NCBI GenBank assembly: GCA_029941865.1
Contig: JAPYTO010000024.1
Location: 1,297 to 44,484 of the forward strand
Reading direction: 5' to 3'
Source of the DNA: Fuerstiella sp.
GTDB lineage: Bacteria; Planctomycetota; Planctomycetia; Planctomycetales; Planctomycetaceae
Length of the DNA stretch: 43,188 bases
Positions 33,611 to 42,964 of the stretch are shown here, piece after piece (the stretch's first letter is position 1; each line of letters begins with the position of its first letter). Under the pieces are notes generated by a model. The model saw only the letters and a list, made by a program, of their open reading frames with translations. It made no database searches and had not been told where the DNA came from. Position numbers and translations under genes: made by a program.

Positions 33611-35020
33611 ATGGCCCGCGATTTTACAACCGAGAGTCTTTCTCACGACCCTATCCACGGTTATATCCCGTTCATTTCACGTGCCGGTCTGCCGGATGAT
33701 GAAGCAGCGGAACAGGAGCTGATCGATCACCCGTGGGTGCAGCGGATGCGACAGATTCATCAGTTGCAGACCGCATGGTGGGTGTTCCCATCAGCGGAGC
33801 ATATGCGTTTTCAGCATGTACTGGGCGTCATGCACCTGGGCAGCGTGACGGTATCGGCATGGTACGAATCGCTGGCAGATGCGTGCCGCAGCGTTCCATC
33901 CCGAGCCTACGTCGAAAGTCTGGTTCGTGTTGCCGGTCTGTTGCACGATGCGGGTCACGGACCGTTCGGACACTTCTTTGATGATCACTATCTGGCTCAG
34001 TTTGACCTGACGCATGAAGACATCGGCGGTCACATTATTGAACACGAACTGGGTGACATCATTCGCCGAATCCGTCGCAACCCCAACGGTCAGCTGCAGC
34101 CGCTGGAAGAACTGGATGCGAAGCAGGTCGCATGGCTGATTCGTCGTCCGAGCGGCAGGCCCGAGGACGAAGAAGGCCATCCGGACTGGCTGCGCAAGCT
34201 GCGTTCTCTGTTCAGCGGCATCTATACCGTTGACAACATGGACTTCGTTCTGCGCGATGCCTACATGTCCGGCTACAACACAAAGGCCTTCGACATTTCC
34301 CGGCTGATTCACTACAGCTTTTTCACGAGCGAGGGATTGACCATTCATTCGCGTGGTCTGCCGACACTGATTAATTTTATCGAAACGCGCGCCAACCTGT
34401 TTCGCACGATCTACTTTCACCGGACGGTGCGTGGCATCGACATTGCCCTGGAAGATCACTTTGCGGAAACGATGAAACGGCTGTTTCCCGGCAATCCACT
34501 GGAACACCTGCAGGCCTATCAGGGTCTGACGGAAACATCATTTCTGGTCGATGTGACTCGCTGGGCCGACAGTGATGACCCGGCGCTAAGGGAACTCGGC
34601 GGTCACTGGCGTGCGATCATCAACCGCGACGAAATGTGGCGCATGGCGTGCGAACGGACGATGCATTTCCACGATGGTCAGGCGGAAAGCACAACAATTT
34701 TTTCTGAACCCGACCTTGTCGAACGGCGTGTTCGCGAATTCCTGCCGGCTGACCTGCAGGACATTCCACTGCGGGTTGATGTGGCGAAGCATTATCACCG
34801 ACCAAGTGCGCGGAAACCATCGGGCAAGCAGAACTTCTGGTTCGATCCTGCCAGTGGTGAGTCTTACGAACTTGACGATGATGAACTATTCCGCAGTCTG
34901 CCCACCAGCTTCATTATTTTCCGGATTTACAGTCGCGATCACGGTCACGACCGGGAAATCAGCGAGGCTCTGCAGAAAGTCGCTGGCGGCTCCGGTGGCG
35001 ATACGAAAACCAATATGTAA
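33611..35020 (+). CDS. HD-domain phosphohydrolase (dGTPase/SAMHD1-like)
   Basis: A 469-residue cytoplasmic protein. The metal-binding HD core is visible: His69 (MRFQHVLGVMHLG), His112-Asp113 (LLHDAGHGPFGHFF) and a later Asp in YTVDNMDFVLRDAYMSGY. The segment order and length fit the HD family that includes SAMHD1 and related dNTP or nucleotide phosphohydrolases, with the opening DPIHGYIPF typical of that group. The natural substrate is not deducible. AGGA sits about five bases before ATG 33611. It follows the hairpin array and precedes the ECF sigma gene by 80 bases. Confidence 0.92.
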   Translation: MARDFTTESLSHDPIHGYIPFISRAGLPDDEAAEQELIDHPWVQRMRQIHQLQTAWWVFPSAEHMRFQHVLGVMHLGSVTVSAWYESLADACRSVPSRAYVESLVRVAGLLHDAGHGPFGHFFDDHYLAQFDLTHEDIGGHIIEHELGDIIRRIRRNPNGQLQPLEELDAKQVAWLIRRPSGRPEDEEGHPDWLRKLRSLFSGIYTVDNMDFVLRDAYMSGYNTKAFDISRLIHYSFFTSEGLTIHSRGLPTLINFIETRANLFRTIYFHRTVRGIDIALEDHFAETMKRLFPGNPLEHLQAYQGLTETSFLVDVTRWADSDDPALRELGGHWRAIINRDEMWRMACERTMHFHDGQAESTTIFSEPDLVERRVREFLPADLQDIPLRVDVAKHYHRPSARKPSGKQNFWFDPASGESYELDDDELFRSLPTSFIIFRIYSRDHGHDREISEALQKVAGGSGGDTKTNM

Positions 35021-35100
35021 CGCCGCAACGTATAGACTGCCGGAGTACAAAAAACTTCGAAACACAGCCGCAGACGCGGCTGACAGTCTGGTGCGACAGT

Positions 35101-35742
35101 ATGCAGACGACGGAACAGACCGATCTGGCTCAGCGACTGCTGGATAACGACGAGCAGGCGCTGGACGACGTTCTGCGCCAGTTTGGGCCCATGGTGCTGG
35201 TCGTGTTGACTCGGCGCTATCAAAGCGTGCTCCGCGAAACAGACATTGAAGACGTCATCTCGATCGGACTGTTTCGACTGTGGACGAACCGAGCTCGATT
35301 TGATCGTCGCAAGGCCTCGCTGAAGGTTTGGTTTTTCCGCATCGTCGAAAACGCCGCACGGGATGTGCTGCGACATGGCTGGCACAAAGCTCGCTGGCTT
35401 GAGGTCAGCAGCGATTCGGCATTGCTGGGAGCGATCGATGCATCATCCAACGGACACGCAAAAAAGACTCAGTATCTGCCGGACGCCGAACTTCGTGGTT
35501 CGTCAGATCGGGCACCGACGAATCTGCAGTTGGATCTGCGAGAGATCGTGGCCGAACTGCCGGAGAGGCACCGACACATTGTCATGGCCGACGCAGCAGC
35601 AAAAGAAGGGGTCGCATCCAGCAAGTGGCTGGGCGCTGAACTTGGCGTCCCGGGATCGACGGTACGCGTCTACAGGAAACGAGCGATGGATCGAATTCGA
35701 AGTGAATTGGCCAGACGAGGCCACGACGTGCCCGGCGTCTGA
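35101..35742 (+). CDS. ECF-type RNA polymerase sigma factor
   Basis: A 213-residue sigma-70 family protein of the extracytoplasmic-function kind. Region 2 covers about 10-95 (DIEDVISIGLFRLWTNRARF, KVWFFRIVENAARDVLRH). Region 4 covers about 140-205 (VAELPERHRHIVMADAAA, LGVPGSTVRVYRKRAMDRI). A polar linker lies between them. It is followed 46 bases later by the giant FecR-domain membrane protein, whose N-terminal cytoplasmic part may be its anti-sigma partner; this pairing is inferred from gene order only. It may direct RNA polymerase to an envelope-response regulon. Confidence 0.9.
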   Translation: MQTTEQTDLAQRLLDNDEQALDDVLRQFGPMVLVVLTRRYQSVLRETDIEDVISIGLFRLWTNRARFDRRKASLKVWFFRIVENAARDVLRHGWHKARWLEVSSDSALLGAIDASSNGHAKKTQYLPDAELRGSSDRAPTNLQLDLREIVAELPERHRHIVMADAAAKEGVASSKWLGAELGVPGSTVRVYRKRAMDRIRSELARRGHDVPGV

Positions 35743-35788
35743 TTTCGTTTCGCCGGAGAATCAATGATATCGACGCTGCGGAGCAAAA

Positions 35789-38700
35789 ATGAAGAGTCGC
35801 GGTCTCATTCAGAGGCCAGGTCTCTTACGAGGTTTTGTTATGAACGAACACACTGAAAATAACGACCGGCTGCTGCAGCGTTCGCTGACAGATGCGCTTG
35901 GACCGGAGCCGTTGCGTGACAAAGATATTGAGCGGCTGCTGGATGCCGAATCAGCTGTCACTGCAAACGATGAGCAGCTGAACCGAATTCTGGACGGTGC
36001 TCGCACGCTGGTCGAACAGTCGGCGTCGCACACAGTCGGCAATCGATGGGCACAGGATTTGTCAGGCAGAAAGTTCAGTGGTGCAGCGCGGGTTACGATG
36101 AGGCGAATATCAGACCGACCGCAGGACTCACGAAACAGAAATCCTCGCGGAGCTGTCGCTGCGTTAACGGTTGCCGCCATGAGTTTGCTGGCCGTCCTGT
36201 TCTGGACGTCCAAAGAGTCGTTGCGCTTTCAGACAGTGGTGGCGGAGCACAAGGCGGAGCGGCAACTTCAAATCGCGTCTATCCGTCGGCACTGGATGAC
36301 GGCACAGACAGTACCGGTCGTCGAGTCCACGCGAGTCAGCGTGGGTGACGTCATTCGAACGGGGGCACGCGAGCGGCGACGAGTTAACCTGCCGGATGGT
36401 TCTGTGCTTTACGTCAACGAGTCAGCAGTCCTGAAGGTGGTGACGGCTCGGAAAATCGAAGTGCAGCGTGGTGAAGTCTTTGTGGAAGTCGTGCCTCAGT
36501 TTGACCCGAAGAACCAGCGGGAATTGTTCGAAGTGGTGACTCCCACCCGAACGGTTACGGCGCTGGGGACGAAGTTTGGCGTCGATACATCCGGTGTCGA
36601 CACAGAAGTGCTGGTGACTCAGGGCAAAGTGAAGGTGTCCGGGGTCAAGACAATCATTGCAGCAGGAAAACAACTGGTTGCGGCGGTAGAGACCCGGTCT
36701 CTGACATCGCACACAGTGCTGCCGGCTTTGCGGGCATCAGAGCATCTTGGCTGGACTCGCGACCTGATGGTTGCGGCCGCGGGAGCGCTGGTGCCGGCGA
36801 GTGATTATGCCGGTGGAGCCATCATTACCGTCGATCCCAACGGGCAGGAAACCAAACTGAGTCTGCGCAAGTACCACGTCGACGTGCATATTGAAGACGG
36901 ATTCGCTCGCACGACGATCGATCAAACCTACTTCAATCACACGCAAAGTCGTCTGGAAGGCACATTTCACTTTCCACTGCCGCCGGATGCGTCGCTGTCA
37001 CGTCTGGCTATGTATGTCAACGGCAAGCTGATGGAAGGTGGTATGGCCGAACGCGAACACGCTCGAAACACGTTCGAAAAGATCGTTCACAAAATGAAAG
37101 ACCCGGCGTTGCTGGAGTGGGTCGATGGCAGTACGTTTAAGATGCGAGTGTTTCCGCTGGAAGCACGGCAGGAAAAACGCATTGTCCTGAGTTACACGCA
37201 GCGGCTGAACAGTGCGTACGGGAAGACATACTACCGGTTCCCAGCCGGTCACAGCATGGACGTGGTGCGAGACTGGTCGACCAGTCTTCGCGTGAAAAAT
37301 GGTGGGACGGAAAAATGGCACAGTCCTTCGCATGCGATGACCTCGACCCCGGATGGCAGTGACCTGCTGCTGACGGCGGAAGAACAAAACAGTCGGATGG
37401 ACCGCGATCTCGTGCTGGAACTGGGCGCGGCGGGTGCTGACGAACTTACATCACCAGGCGTGAAATCGTCAGGTGCGCAGTGGTGCAAAACCACGCACGG
37501 CGGGCACCAATACCTGCTGCTGCGATACCGTCCGGAGCTGCCAGGAAAAACGAAACGCAGCCCTCGACACTGGGTCTTTCTTTTCGAAGCGTCCGCTGAC
37601 CGCAATCCGTTGCTGGCGCGAACTCAGATCGAAATCATCCGTACTCTGCTGGACAATGCTGAACACAGTGACACCTTCAACATTGTCACAGCCAACACCA
37701 AAGCGATCGCTTTCAGCAAGAATTCGTTGAAGTGTTCTGCACGAAATATTGCAAAGGCGAAATCTTATCTGGATCAAATTCACCTGATCGGCGCATTGGA
37801 TCTGCAGAAAGCGCTGACCAGATGCGGCGAACTGTGCGACAGCGAAAATGAAACGGTTGTCGTCCATACGGGATCGGCGATTCCTGTGCTGGGAACTCAG
37901 GATCAGAGCGAACTTTTGAAAGATATCCCCGTTGCGGCCGGCTATGTGGGTGTTGGCGTCGGCAAGCTGTGGTCGCGACCGTTCATGAAGGAAGCGGCCA
38001 GCCGATCAGGCGGGTATTTCACTCAGATCAACCCGGATGAAGAAGTCCGCTGGCGCGCGTTTGAACTGTCATCTCTGCTGAATACGCCACGGTTGCTGAA
38101 TGTCAAAGTCGCAGAGACCGGGACGCAAAGTGGCGAAGCCACCTTTCTGAATTTCGCCGACACGATTGTTCAGGGCGAAGAAATCTGCGCCGTGACTCGG
38201 TGCACTGCCGGCGAGAACTTGCCAAAGTCTGTCGTTGTCACGGGACTGTTGAACGGCAAGCCGTGGAAACGCACGGTGAAAGTAAAACGGGTTGCTCAAC
38301 AGGCGGAGCATTTGCCTCGCAGTTGGGCGAAACTGCAGATTGATCGACTGATTGCGGATGGGGCTGTGGAGCACAAGAACGAGATTATTCGGCTGAGCAA
38401 GTCGATGTATGTGATGAGTCCGTTCACGTCGCTGTTGGTGCTGGAAAACGAAGAAATGTACACGCAGCACAACATCGATCGAGGTCGCAAAGATCACTGG
38501 GCGCTGTATGCGTGCCCGGCAGAAATCAAAGTCGTCGAAGAACTCTTAACTGCGCCGGCCGTTGTCGAAGTGGAGAAGATGAGCGAACCCACTTGGCAGG
38601 ACACGGTGCGAGCGCTGTCGATGCCTCGTGTCGTTTCGTGGTCGTCGTGGGACAAAGATCAAAACGGCGCTTTGAGCGTCAACGAGATGCTCCGACGAAA

Positions 38701-41700
38701 CGTTTCGTCCGGGGCGTACCGAGGAAGGCCCACGGTTCGTTTTCGGCAGTCCGATAGTAATGTCAGACATACCTATCCCTATTACTCCTCGAATATTGCT
38801 CTTCGGGATTTTGGGGTGACCGATGGCAGAGTCTGGTTTGACGACGGGCTCTACTTCGACAGCACTCGAACACCATTACGAGCCGAGGTTGAGTATGAGC
38901 AGTTGATTCTTGATCCGACCTCAGTTCGTGACGAGGCATTGAACCTCCGCGGTGACGTCAACGTTAAGGCGATATTGGATATTGGGCCTCTGATTATTAA
39001 AGGTGACGAGGCTGATGTTGCTTCGGTACAGCGTGTTATTCGAGAACTGGAGCAAGCGAATGTCGGCGTCATGCCCGAACAGCAGCTGCGTGCCGCTGCT
39101 CCGATGACTGAATCCAGCTGGGGGTCCCGCTTCAAGCTCACGCTTCCGACCACGCCCGATGATCTGTCCGGCCCGGAGCAACTCGATGGGCTCGCACGCT
39201 TCGGGAGATATGACTTTTCAGTACCTGTCTATTCCGTCGACGACCTCGTTGCTCTGCCAGGTGATTCGGTTTCATTTGTTCCTGATCTTAACTTTGACGG
39301 ATACATACGGTCAGATGCGACCCTTCGCGATTGGGGAATTCCAGTTGTCGACAACACCGACCTGAATCTGACAAGTCCACTGTGGGCTTTTCGTCCGCCT
39401 GTAGCGATACCGACTCCCATGCGCGCTCATGACGTGTTTTTCGGCGAGGTCGCGCCGAACCTGAATTCTCTGTTTGCAGACGTTAATGGAACCGGCAATC
39501 TGAACGACTCCTGGGTGCTGTCGCCGCAGCTGAATCTGGGACCCAGGATTATTATTCCGGAAGAGCAAGAGCAGCAAATCCTTGGGGTCGAGGAATTCTT
39601 CAGCCTGCAGTATGGAATACCTCAACAGAGTCAGAGGTCGTTCGGACTTCAATCCGAGGCTGAAGGGTTGCCCAAACTGAGTTTTCAACGCGACCCAACT
39701 TCGGTTGATGGTGAGCGGCAGTTCTTACGGTTGACAGAGCAATTCGAAGACCTGTACGGCCAGCGGCGGTTCGCAGAAGCAGAACTTGTGGCGAAGAAAG
39801 CACAGACTCTGAATGTTGCCGCAAAACAGGGACTGATCATGGAACAGAAGGCAAAACTTCAGCGACAGATTGCGTTCAATGAGCAGCTTAAGGCAGACCT
39901 GGCGACTGATTTTCTTCGTGCCATGAACGATAGTGTCGGGTACGACGTGAAACTGTCTGTGATGTCACCCGCTGTTAAACGCACGCTGGGAACAAACAGA
40001 AGCTGGACGGAACTGTCGCGGGGCTGGGGGGCGTACCGTAGGCCGGAGTTACGCCGTCTGGTCGAGAGTGAACGGAAAATAGAGAATTTGCTTAGCCGGG
40101 TCGTTTCACTGCACTTCCATAATGCACCGTTGACGGACGTCATTCGTCACATCGCCACGACTTGGGGAGTGAATATCGCACTGGAGACTCAGGCCATGAA
40201 AGCGAAGGGCCAGATGGTGAATCAGCGAGTCAGCATCGATGTCGACGGTATTACTCTGCGAAGTGCACTGAATCTGCTGCTCGCTCAGGCGGGTGGTTTG
40301 GTTTACGACATTGAAAACGGAGTTTTGAAGATCACCACCCGGCTGGCGAAGGTGTCCCGAGACGATATTCAGCCGCATTTCGGTCGTGACCCTCGGTATT
40401 TCTGCGACCTGATGTCTCACGCTCCTGGACTGAATACGTCACGAGCGGATGTTCTTGCGTTGGCAGAAACAATAAGCGACAAGGCGCTAGCCGTCGGTTC
40501 TTCCGCTACGACGGACGCCCCGAAGACAGCTGTGCGTGCCAGAGGGCGAATCACTGCCGCTGCGAAAAGGCTCATCGACGGAGCGAGATCCAGCGGGTGG
40601 GAGCGAATCACCTTTCCCGCAGCAGACGGGCCGGAAGCGTTTTCCGTATTGTGCGATGGGGCAGGGCGGTACGTCTACAGCCGAATTGTTTCGGAAGGGC
40701 TGCGGGAAGAAGTACTTTGCGACGGCGATTCACTGACACACGTGTATTCCGACATTGGCCTGGCGTCACAACGCACCTTCAGTCGATTTCATCGTCGCAC
40801 GATTGAATCGCTTGTGCCATGGTTGGTTCCGCCTGTTGCAGAGCTGGCCCGCGGAGCGGATGTGATTGCGATCGATGACCGAACAGTGGCCATTGTGCCA
40901 CAGGCTGTAACTGCCGCCGACCGGGCGGCACCTGGGCTGGAGGGAACTGAAGAGGAAAAACGAACCGACGTCGAAAAATCAGGCACTGTCACACAGCCGG
41001 AGATTAAGCGCGAACAGGACTCCGTCGGGTCAGCGGGACCCGTTATTGAGGTTCACTTTGTGTTCGGTGACGACGGTCGATTGCAGGAACGTCGTCTGGT
41101 GTCTTCTGAATCAAAGACGGTTGTTCTGCGGACGGTCTTCGAGAGCGACGGGACTATCAGGATGCTTGACGGTGACGACGAAGAACTTGCGGTCGTGAAG
41201 CTGAAGCGAGAAGTCGCCGAGGCCCCGGCGTTGGAGCTGAAGGACGCACAGCTGGTGGTGTTACCGATGCCCATTCGGTCTTCCGCCACCGTGCTGAAAG
41301 GCAAGGCAGTCAACGATGGCGAACCGGATCTTTCAACGTGGTCAAAAAAGGAATTGATGGCACTGATTCTGGCCGACACGGCCGAAGGCAATGGGGTACG
41401 AGTGGCCAAAACGATCGACGCACAATTCTTCAGCAAAAATGATCGGCGCGATGGACTGTACGTGCTGTTGAGTCGTTTTCCAAAGCGGTTGGTGTGGGAA
41501 GAAGACGTCGCAAAGTCAGATGGCCGCAAGCGACAGGTGGACTTACGTCCGTCGCCCGAGGGTTCGCCGCTGCGACAGTTCGTCCGGCAGTACATCAGCT
41601 GGACGTTGAACGCGGACGGAAGTGCCACGGAGTTTGCGATCGAAGGATCATCAGATGGGTTCGTCCAGCGCTTGGCTACGGCAAGGAACCTGTATCAGCG

Positions 41701-42964
41701 CTGGAGTTCCGGAGCTGCCACGAATGATCGAACAACGTCGCAGATCAGGACGGAGTTGCAGCGTGCTCTGAAGTTTGTCGCTTCGTGTCGTACGGATGCG
41801 ATGGGCTGGACGCTGCTGAGCGTTATTCATCCGAAAATCGAGGCGGCAGAACTGAACGAAATGTTTGCCCGTGCGGCAGCCGAATTCGAAGACAACCCTC
41901 AGTTGGCTCGGCTGGTTCGACAGGAACGTGTCGCTGCGTTGTTCAAAGCAGGGCGACACCAAAAAGCCCGGCAGCTTTATGCACAGTTGCTGCGGGCAGC
42001 CATTCGTCAGGGGACTCAGCCGCAAATTGCGGCTGACATCCGCGAACGGTTTGTCAGTCATGGTGGCCAGGAGGCGTGGTCAGACCTGGTCGTGGCCTGC
42101 GGATCCGCCTTGACAAAGGCAAAGCTATTGCGGACGGCGTTTCTGTTTTCTGTGCAACTAAATCAACTGGGTGACACGGAAGCCGCTGGTCAATTGATGG
42201 AACAGGTACTTGCGGAAGTCACGGCTGAAAAACGTCCGGACGTGACATTGCTGGCTGTCGAGCATTTACGACGGTTGGCGGATGGTCGGGCTGGCGAACT
42301 GATGGACTCACTGCTGGAACTGCAACAGTTGCAGAACGACTCACGCATGTGGCGATACGCTGCCAGGGTCGCCGATGATCTGGGCCACCGGCAGACAGCC
42401 GTGCTTCGACTGGAACACGCGATCTATCTGGAATTCCAGAATCGGCCGGACGTCATCAATGTGGAAAAACTGCGAGCTGTCTATACCGATCTGCTGACTC
42501 GTTTTGAAGAAATCATTGACGCATCGGCGACGCTGGAAACAGCAGTCCCGGATGACATGTTTGCCAGAATCATCCGATCGGCGGATCAGTGGAGATCGCT
42601 GGAGGATGACGCGACGACATGTTGTCACCTGACGGCTCGCATTCTTTCAAAGCTGAATCAAACAGATCTGGCCTGGAGCTATCTGACCACGCCGTTGGCC
42701 GGCCAGTCCGGTGAATCCGCACCGTGGCGAACACTGGCAGATAACCTGACTGAACAGAAGCAGGTGGAACTGGCAGACATGGCATGGTCCCGGGCGTTCG
42801 AATTTGAACGAACGAATCCCGAGCTGCTGCTGAGCCATGCCAAAATGCTGTCGGCAAATGGTCAAGCTGTCGCCAGTCGTCGGCTGTTGAAGCAGATCGT
42901 GGATACCAACTGGCAACCACGCTTCGCTCGCGTGCAGCAGCAGGCAAGGAACCTGCTGCCTTAG
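35789..42964 (+). CDS. giant FecR / VIT / VWA-like / STN-like / TPR membrane protein
   Basis: A 2391-residue protein. Residues 1-120 are polar (a possible anti-sigma-like segment) and one helix spans about 121-141 (GAVAALTVAAMSLLAVLFW). A FecR-like domain follows (about 175-300; VTPTRTVTALGTKFGVDT), then a VIT domain (about 355-480; ARTTIDQTYFNHTQSRLEGT) and a VWA-like domain (from about 594; HWVFLFEASADRN) whose MIDAS is altered (Glu600, Ser602, Asp604 for DxSxS). An EF-hand-like loop starts at Asp955 (DKDQNGALSVNE), with degenerate loops at Asp1166 (DLNFDGYIRSDA) and Asp1231 (DVNGTGNLNDSW). An STN-like domain lies at about 1430-1520 (LHFHNAPLTDVIRHIATTW). The C-terminal part (about 2000-2391) is TPR-like. 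ATG 35789 has GGAG five bases upstream; ATG 35840 with GAGG is an alternative. It probably pairs with the upstream ECF sigma factor as an envelope sensor (inference). Confidence 0.88.
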   Translation: MKSRGLIQRPGLLRGFVMNEHTENNDRLLQRSLTDALGPEPLRDKDIERLLDAESAVTANDEQLNRILDGARTLVEQSASHTVGNRWAQDLSGRKFSGAARVTMRRISDRPQDSRNRNPRGAVAALTVAAMSLLAVLFWTSKESLRFQTVVAEHKAERQLQIASIRRHWMTAQTVPVVESTRVSVGDVIRTGARERRRVNLPDGSVLYVNESAVLKVVTARKIEVQRGEVFVEVVPQFDPKNQRELFEVVTPTRTVTALGTKFGVDTSGVDTEVLVTQGKVKVSGVKTIIAAGKQLVAAVETRSLTSHTVLPALRASEHLGWTRDLMVAAAGALVPASDYAGGAIITVDPNGQETKLSLRKYHVDVHIEDGFARTTIDQTYFNHTQSRLEGTFHFPLPPDASLSRLAMYVNGKLMEGGMAEREHARNTFEKIVHKMKDPALLEWVDGSTFKMRVFPLEARQEKRIVLSYTQRLNSAYGKTYYRFPAGHSMDVVRDWSTSLRVKNGGTEKWHSPSHAMTSTPDGSDLLLTAEEQNSRMDRDLVLELGAAGADELTSPGVKSSGAQWCKTTHGGHQYLLLRYRPELPGKTKRSPRHWVFLFEASADRNPLLARTQIEIIRTLLDNAEHSDTFNIVTANTKAIAFSKNSLKCSARNIAKAKSYLDQIHLIGALDLQKALTRCGELCDSENETVVVHTGSAIPVLGTQDQSELLKDIPVAAGYVGVGVGKLWSRPFMKEAASRSGGYFTQINPDEEVRWRAFELSSLLNTPRLLNVKVAETGTQSGEATFLNFADTIVQGEEICAVTRCTAGENLPKSVVVTGLLNGKPWKRTVKVKRVAQQAEHLPRSWAKLQIDRLIADGAVEHKNEIIRLSKSMYVMSPFTSLLVLENEEMYTQHNIDRGRKDHWALYACPAEIKVVEELLTAPAVVEVEKMSEPTWQDTVRALSMPRVVSWSSWDKDQNGALSVNEMLRRNVSSGAYRGRPTVRFRQSDSNVRHTYPYYSSNIALRDFGVTDGRVWFDDGLYFDSTRTPLRAEVEYEQLILDPTSVRDEALNLRGDVNVKAILDIGPLIIKGDEADVASVQRVIRELEQANVGVMPEQQLRAAAPMTESSWGSRFKLTLPTTPDDLSGPEQLDGLARFGRYDFSVPVYSVDDLVALPGDSVSFVPDLNFDGYIRSDATLRDWGIPVVDNTDLNLTSPLWAFRPPVAIPTPMRAHDVFFGEVAPNLNSLFADVNGTGNLNDSWVLSPQLNLGPRIIIPEEQEQQILGVEEFFSLQYGIPQQSQRSFGLQSEAEGLPKLSFQRDPTSVDGERQFLRLTEQFEDLYGQRRFAEAELVAKKAQTLNVAAKQGLIMEQKAKLQRQIAFNEQLKADLATDFLRAMNDSVGYDVKLSVMSPAVKRTLGTNRSWTELSRGWGAYRRPELRRLVESERKIENLLSRVVSLHFHNAPLTDVIRHIATTWGVNIALETQAMKAKGQMVNQRVSIDVDGITLRSALNLLLAQAGGLVYDIENGVLKITTRLAKVSRDDIQPHFGRDPRYFCDLMSHAPGLNTSRADVLALAETISDKALAVGSSATTDAPKTAVRARGRITAAAKRLIDGARSSGWERITFPAADGPEAFSVLCDGAGRYVYSRIVSEGLREEVLCDGDSLTHVYSDIGLASQRTFSRFHRRTIESLVPWLVPPVAELARGADVIAIDDRTVAIVPQAVTAADRAAPGLEGTEEEKRTDVEKSGTVTQPEIKREQDSVGSAGPVIEVHFVFGDDGRLQERRLVSSESKTVVLRTVFESDGTIRMLDGDDEELAVVKLKREVAEAPALELKDAQLVVLPMPIRSSATVLKGKAVNDGEPDLSTWSKKELMALILADTAEGNGVRVAKTIDAQFFSKNDRRDGLYVLLSRFPKRLVWEEDVAKSDGRKRQVDLRPSPEGSPLRQFVRQYISWTLNADGSATEFAIEGSSDGFVQRLATARNLYQRWSSGAATNDRTTSQIRTELQRALKFVASCRTDAMGWTLLSVIHPKIEAAELNEMFARAAAEFEDNPQLARLVRQERVAALFKAGRHQKARQLYAQLLRAAIRQGTQPQIAADIRERFVSHGGQEAWSDLVVACGSALTKAKLLRTAFLFSVQLNQLGDTEAAGQLMEQVLAEVTAEKRPDVTLLAVEHLRRLADGRAGELMDSLLELQQLQNDSRMWRYAARVADDLGHRQTAVLRLEHAIYLEFQNRPDVINVEKLRAVYTDLLTRFEEIIDASATLETAVPDDMFARIIRSADQWRSLEDDATTCCHLTARILSKLNQTDLAWSYLTTPLAGQSGESAPWRTLADNLTEQKQVELADMAWSRAFEFERTNPELLLSHAKMLSANGQAVASRRLLKQIVDTNWQPRFARVQQQARNLLP
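40475..40499. repeat. AAGCGACAAGGCGCTAGCC repeat inside the giant gene
   Basis: A stretch AGCGACAAGGCGCTAGCC followed by GTCGGTT matches the intergenic element at 17242-17274 at 17 of 18 bases over the common part. It is translated in frame as part of the giant protein (SDKALAVGSS), in a low-complexity Ala/Ser/Thr segment downstream of the STN-like domain. Confidence 0.45.
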
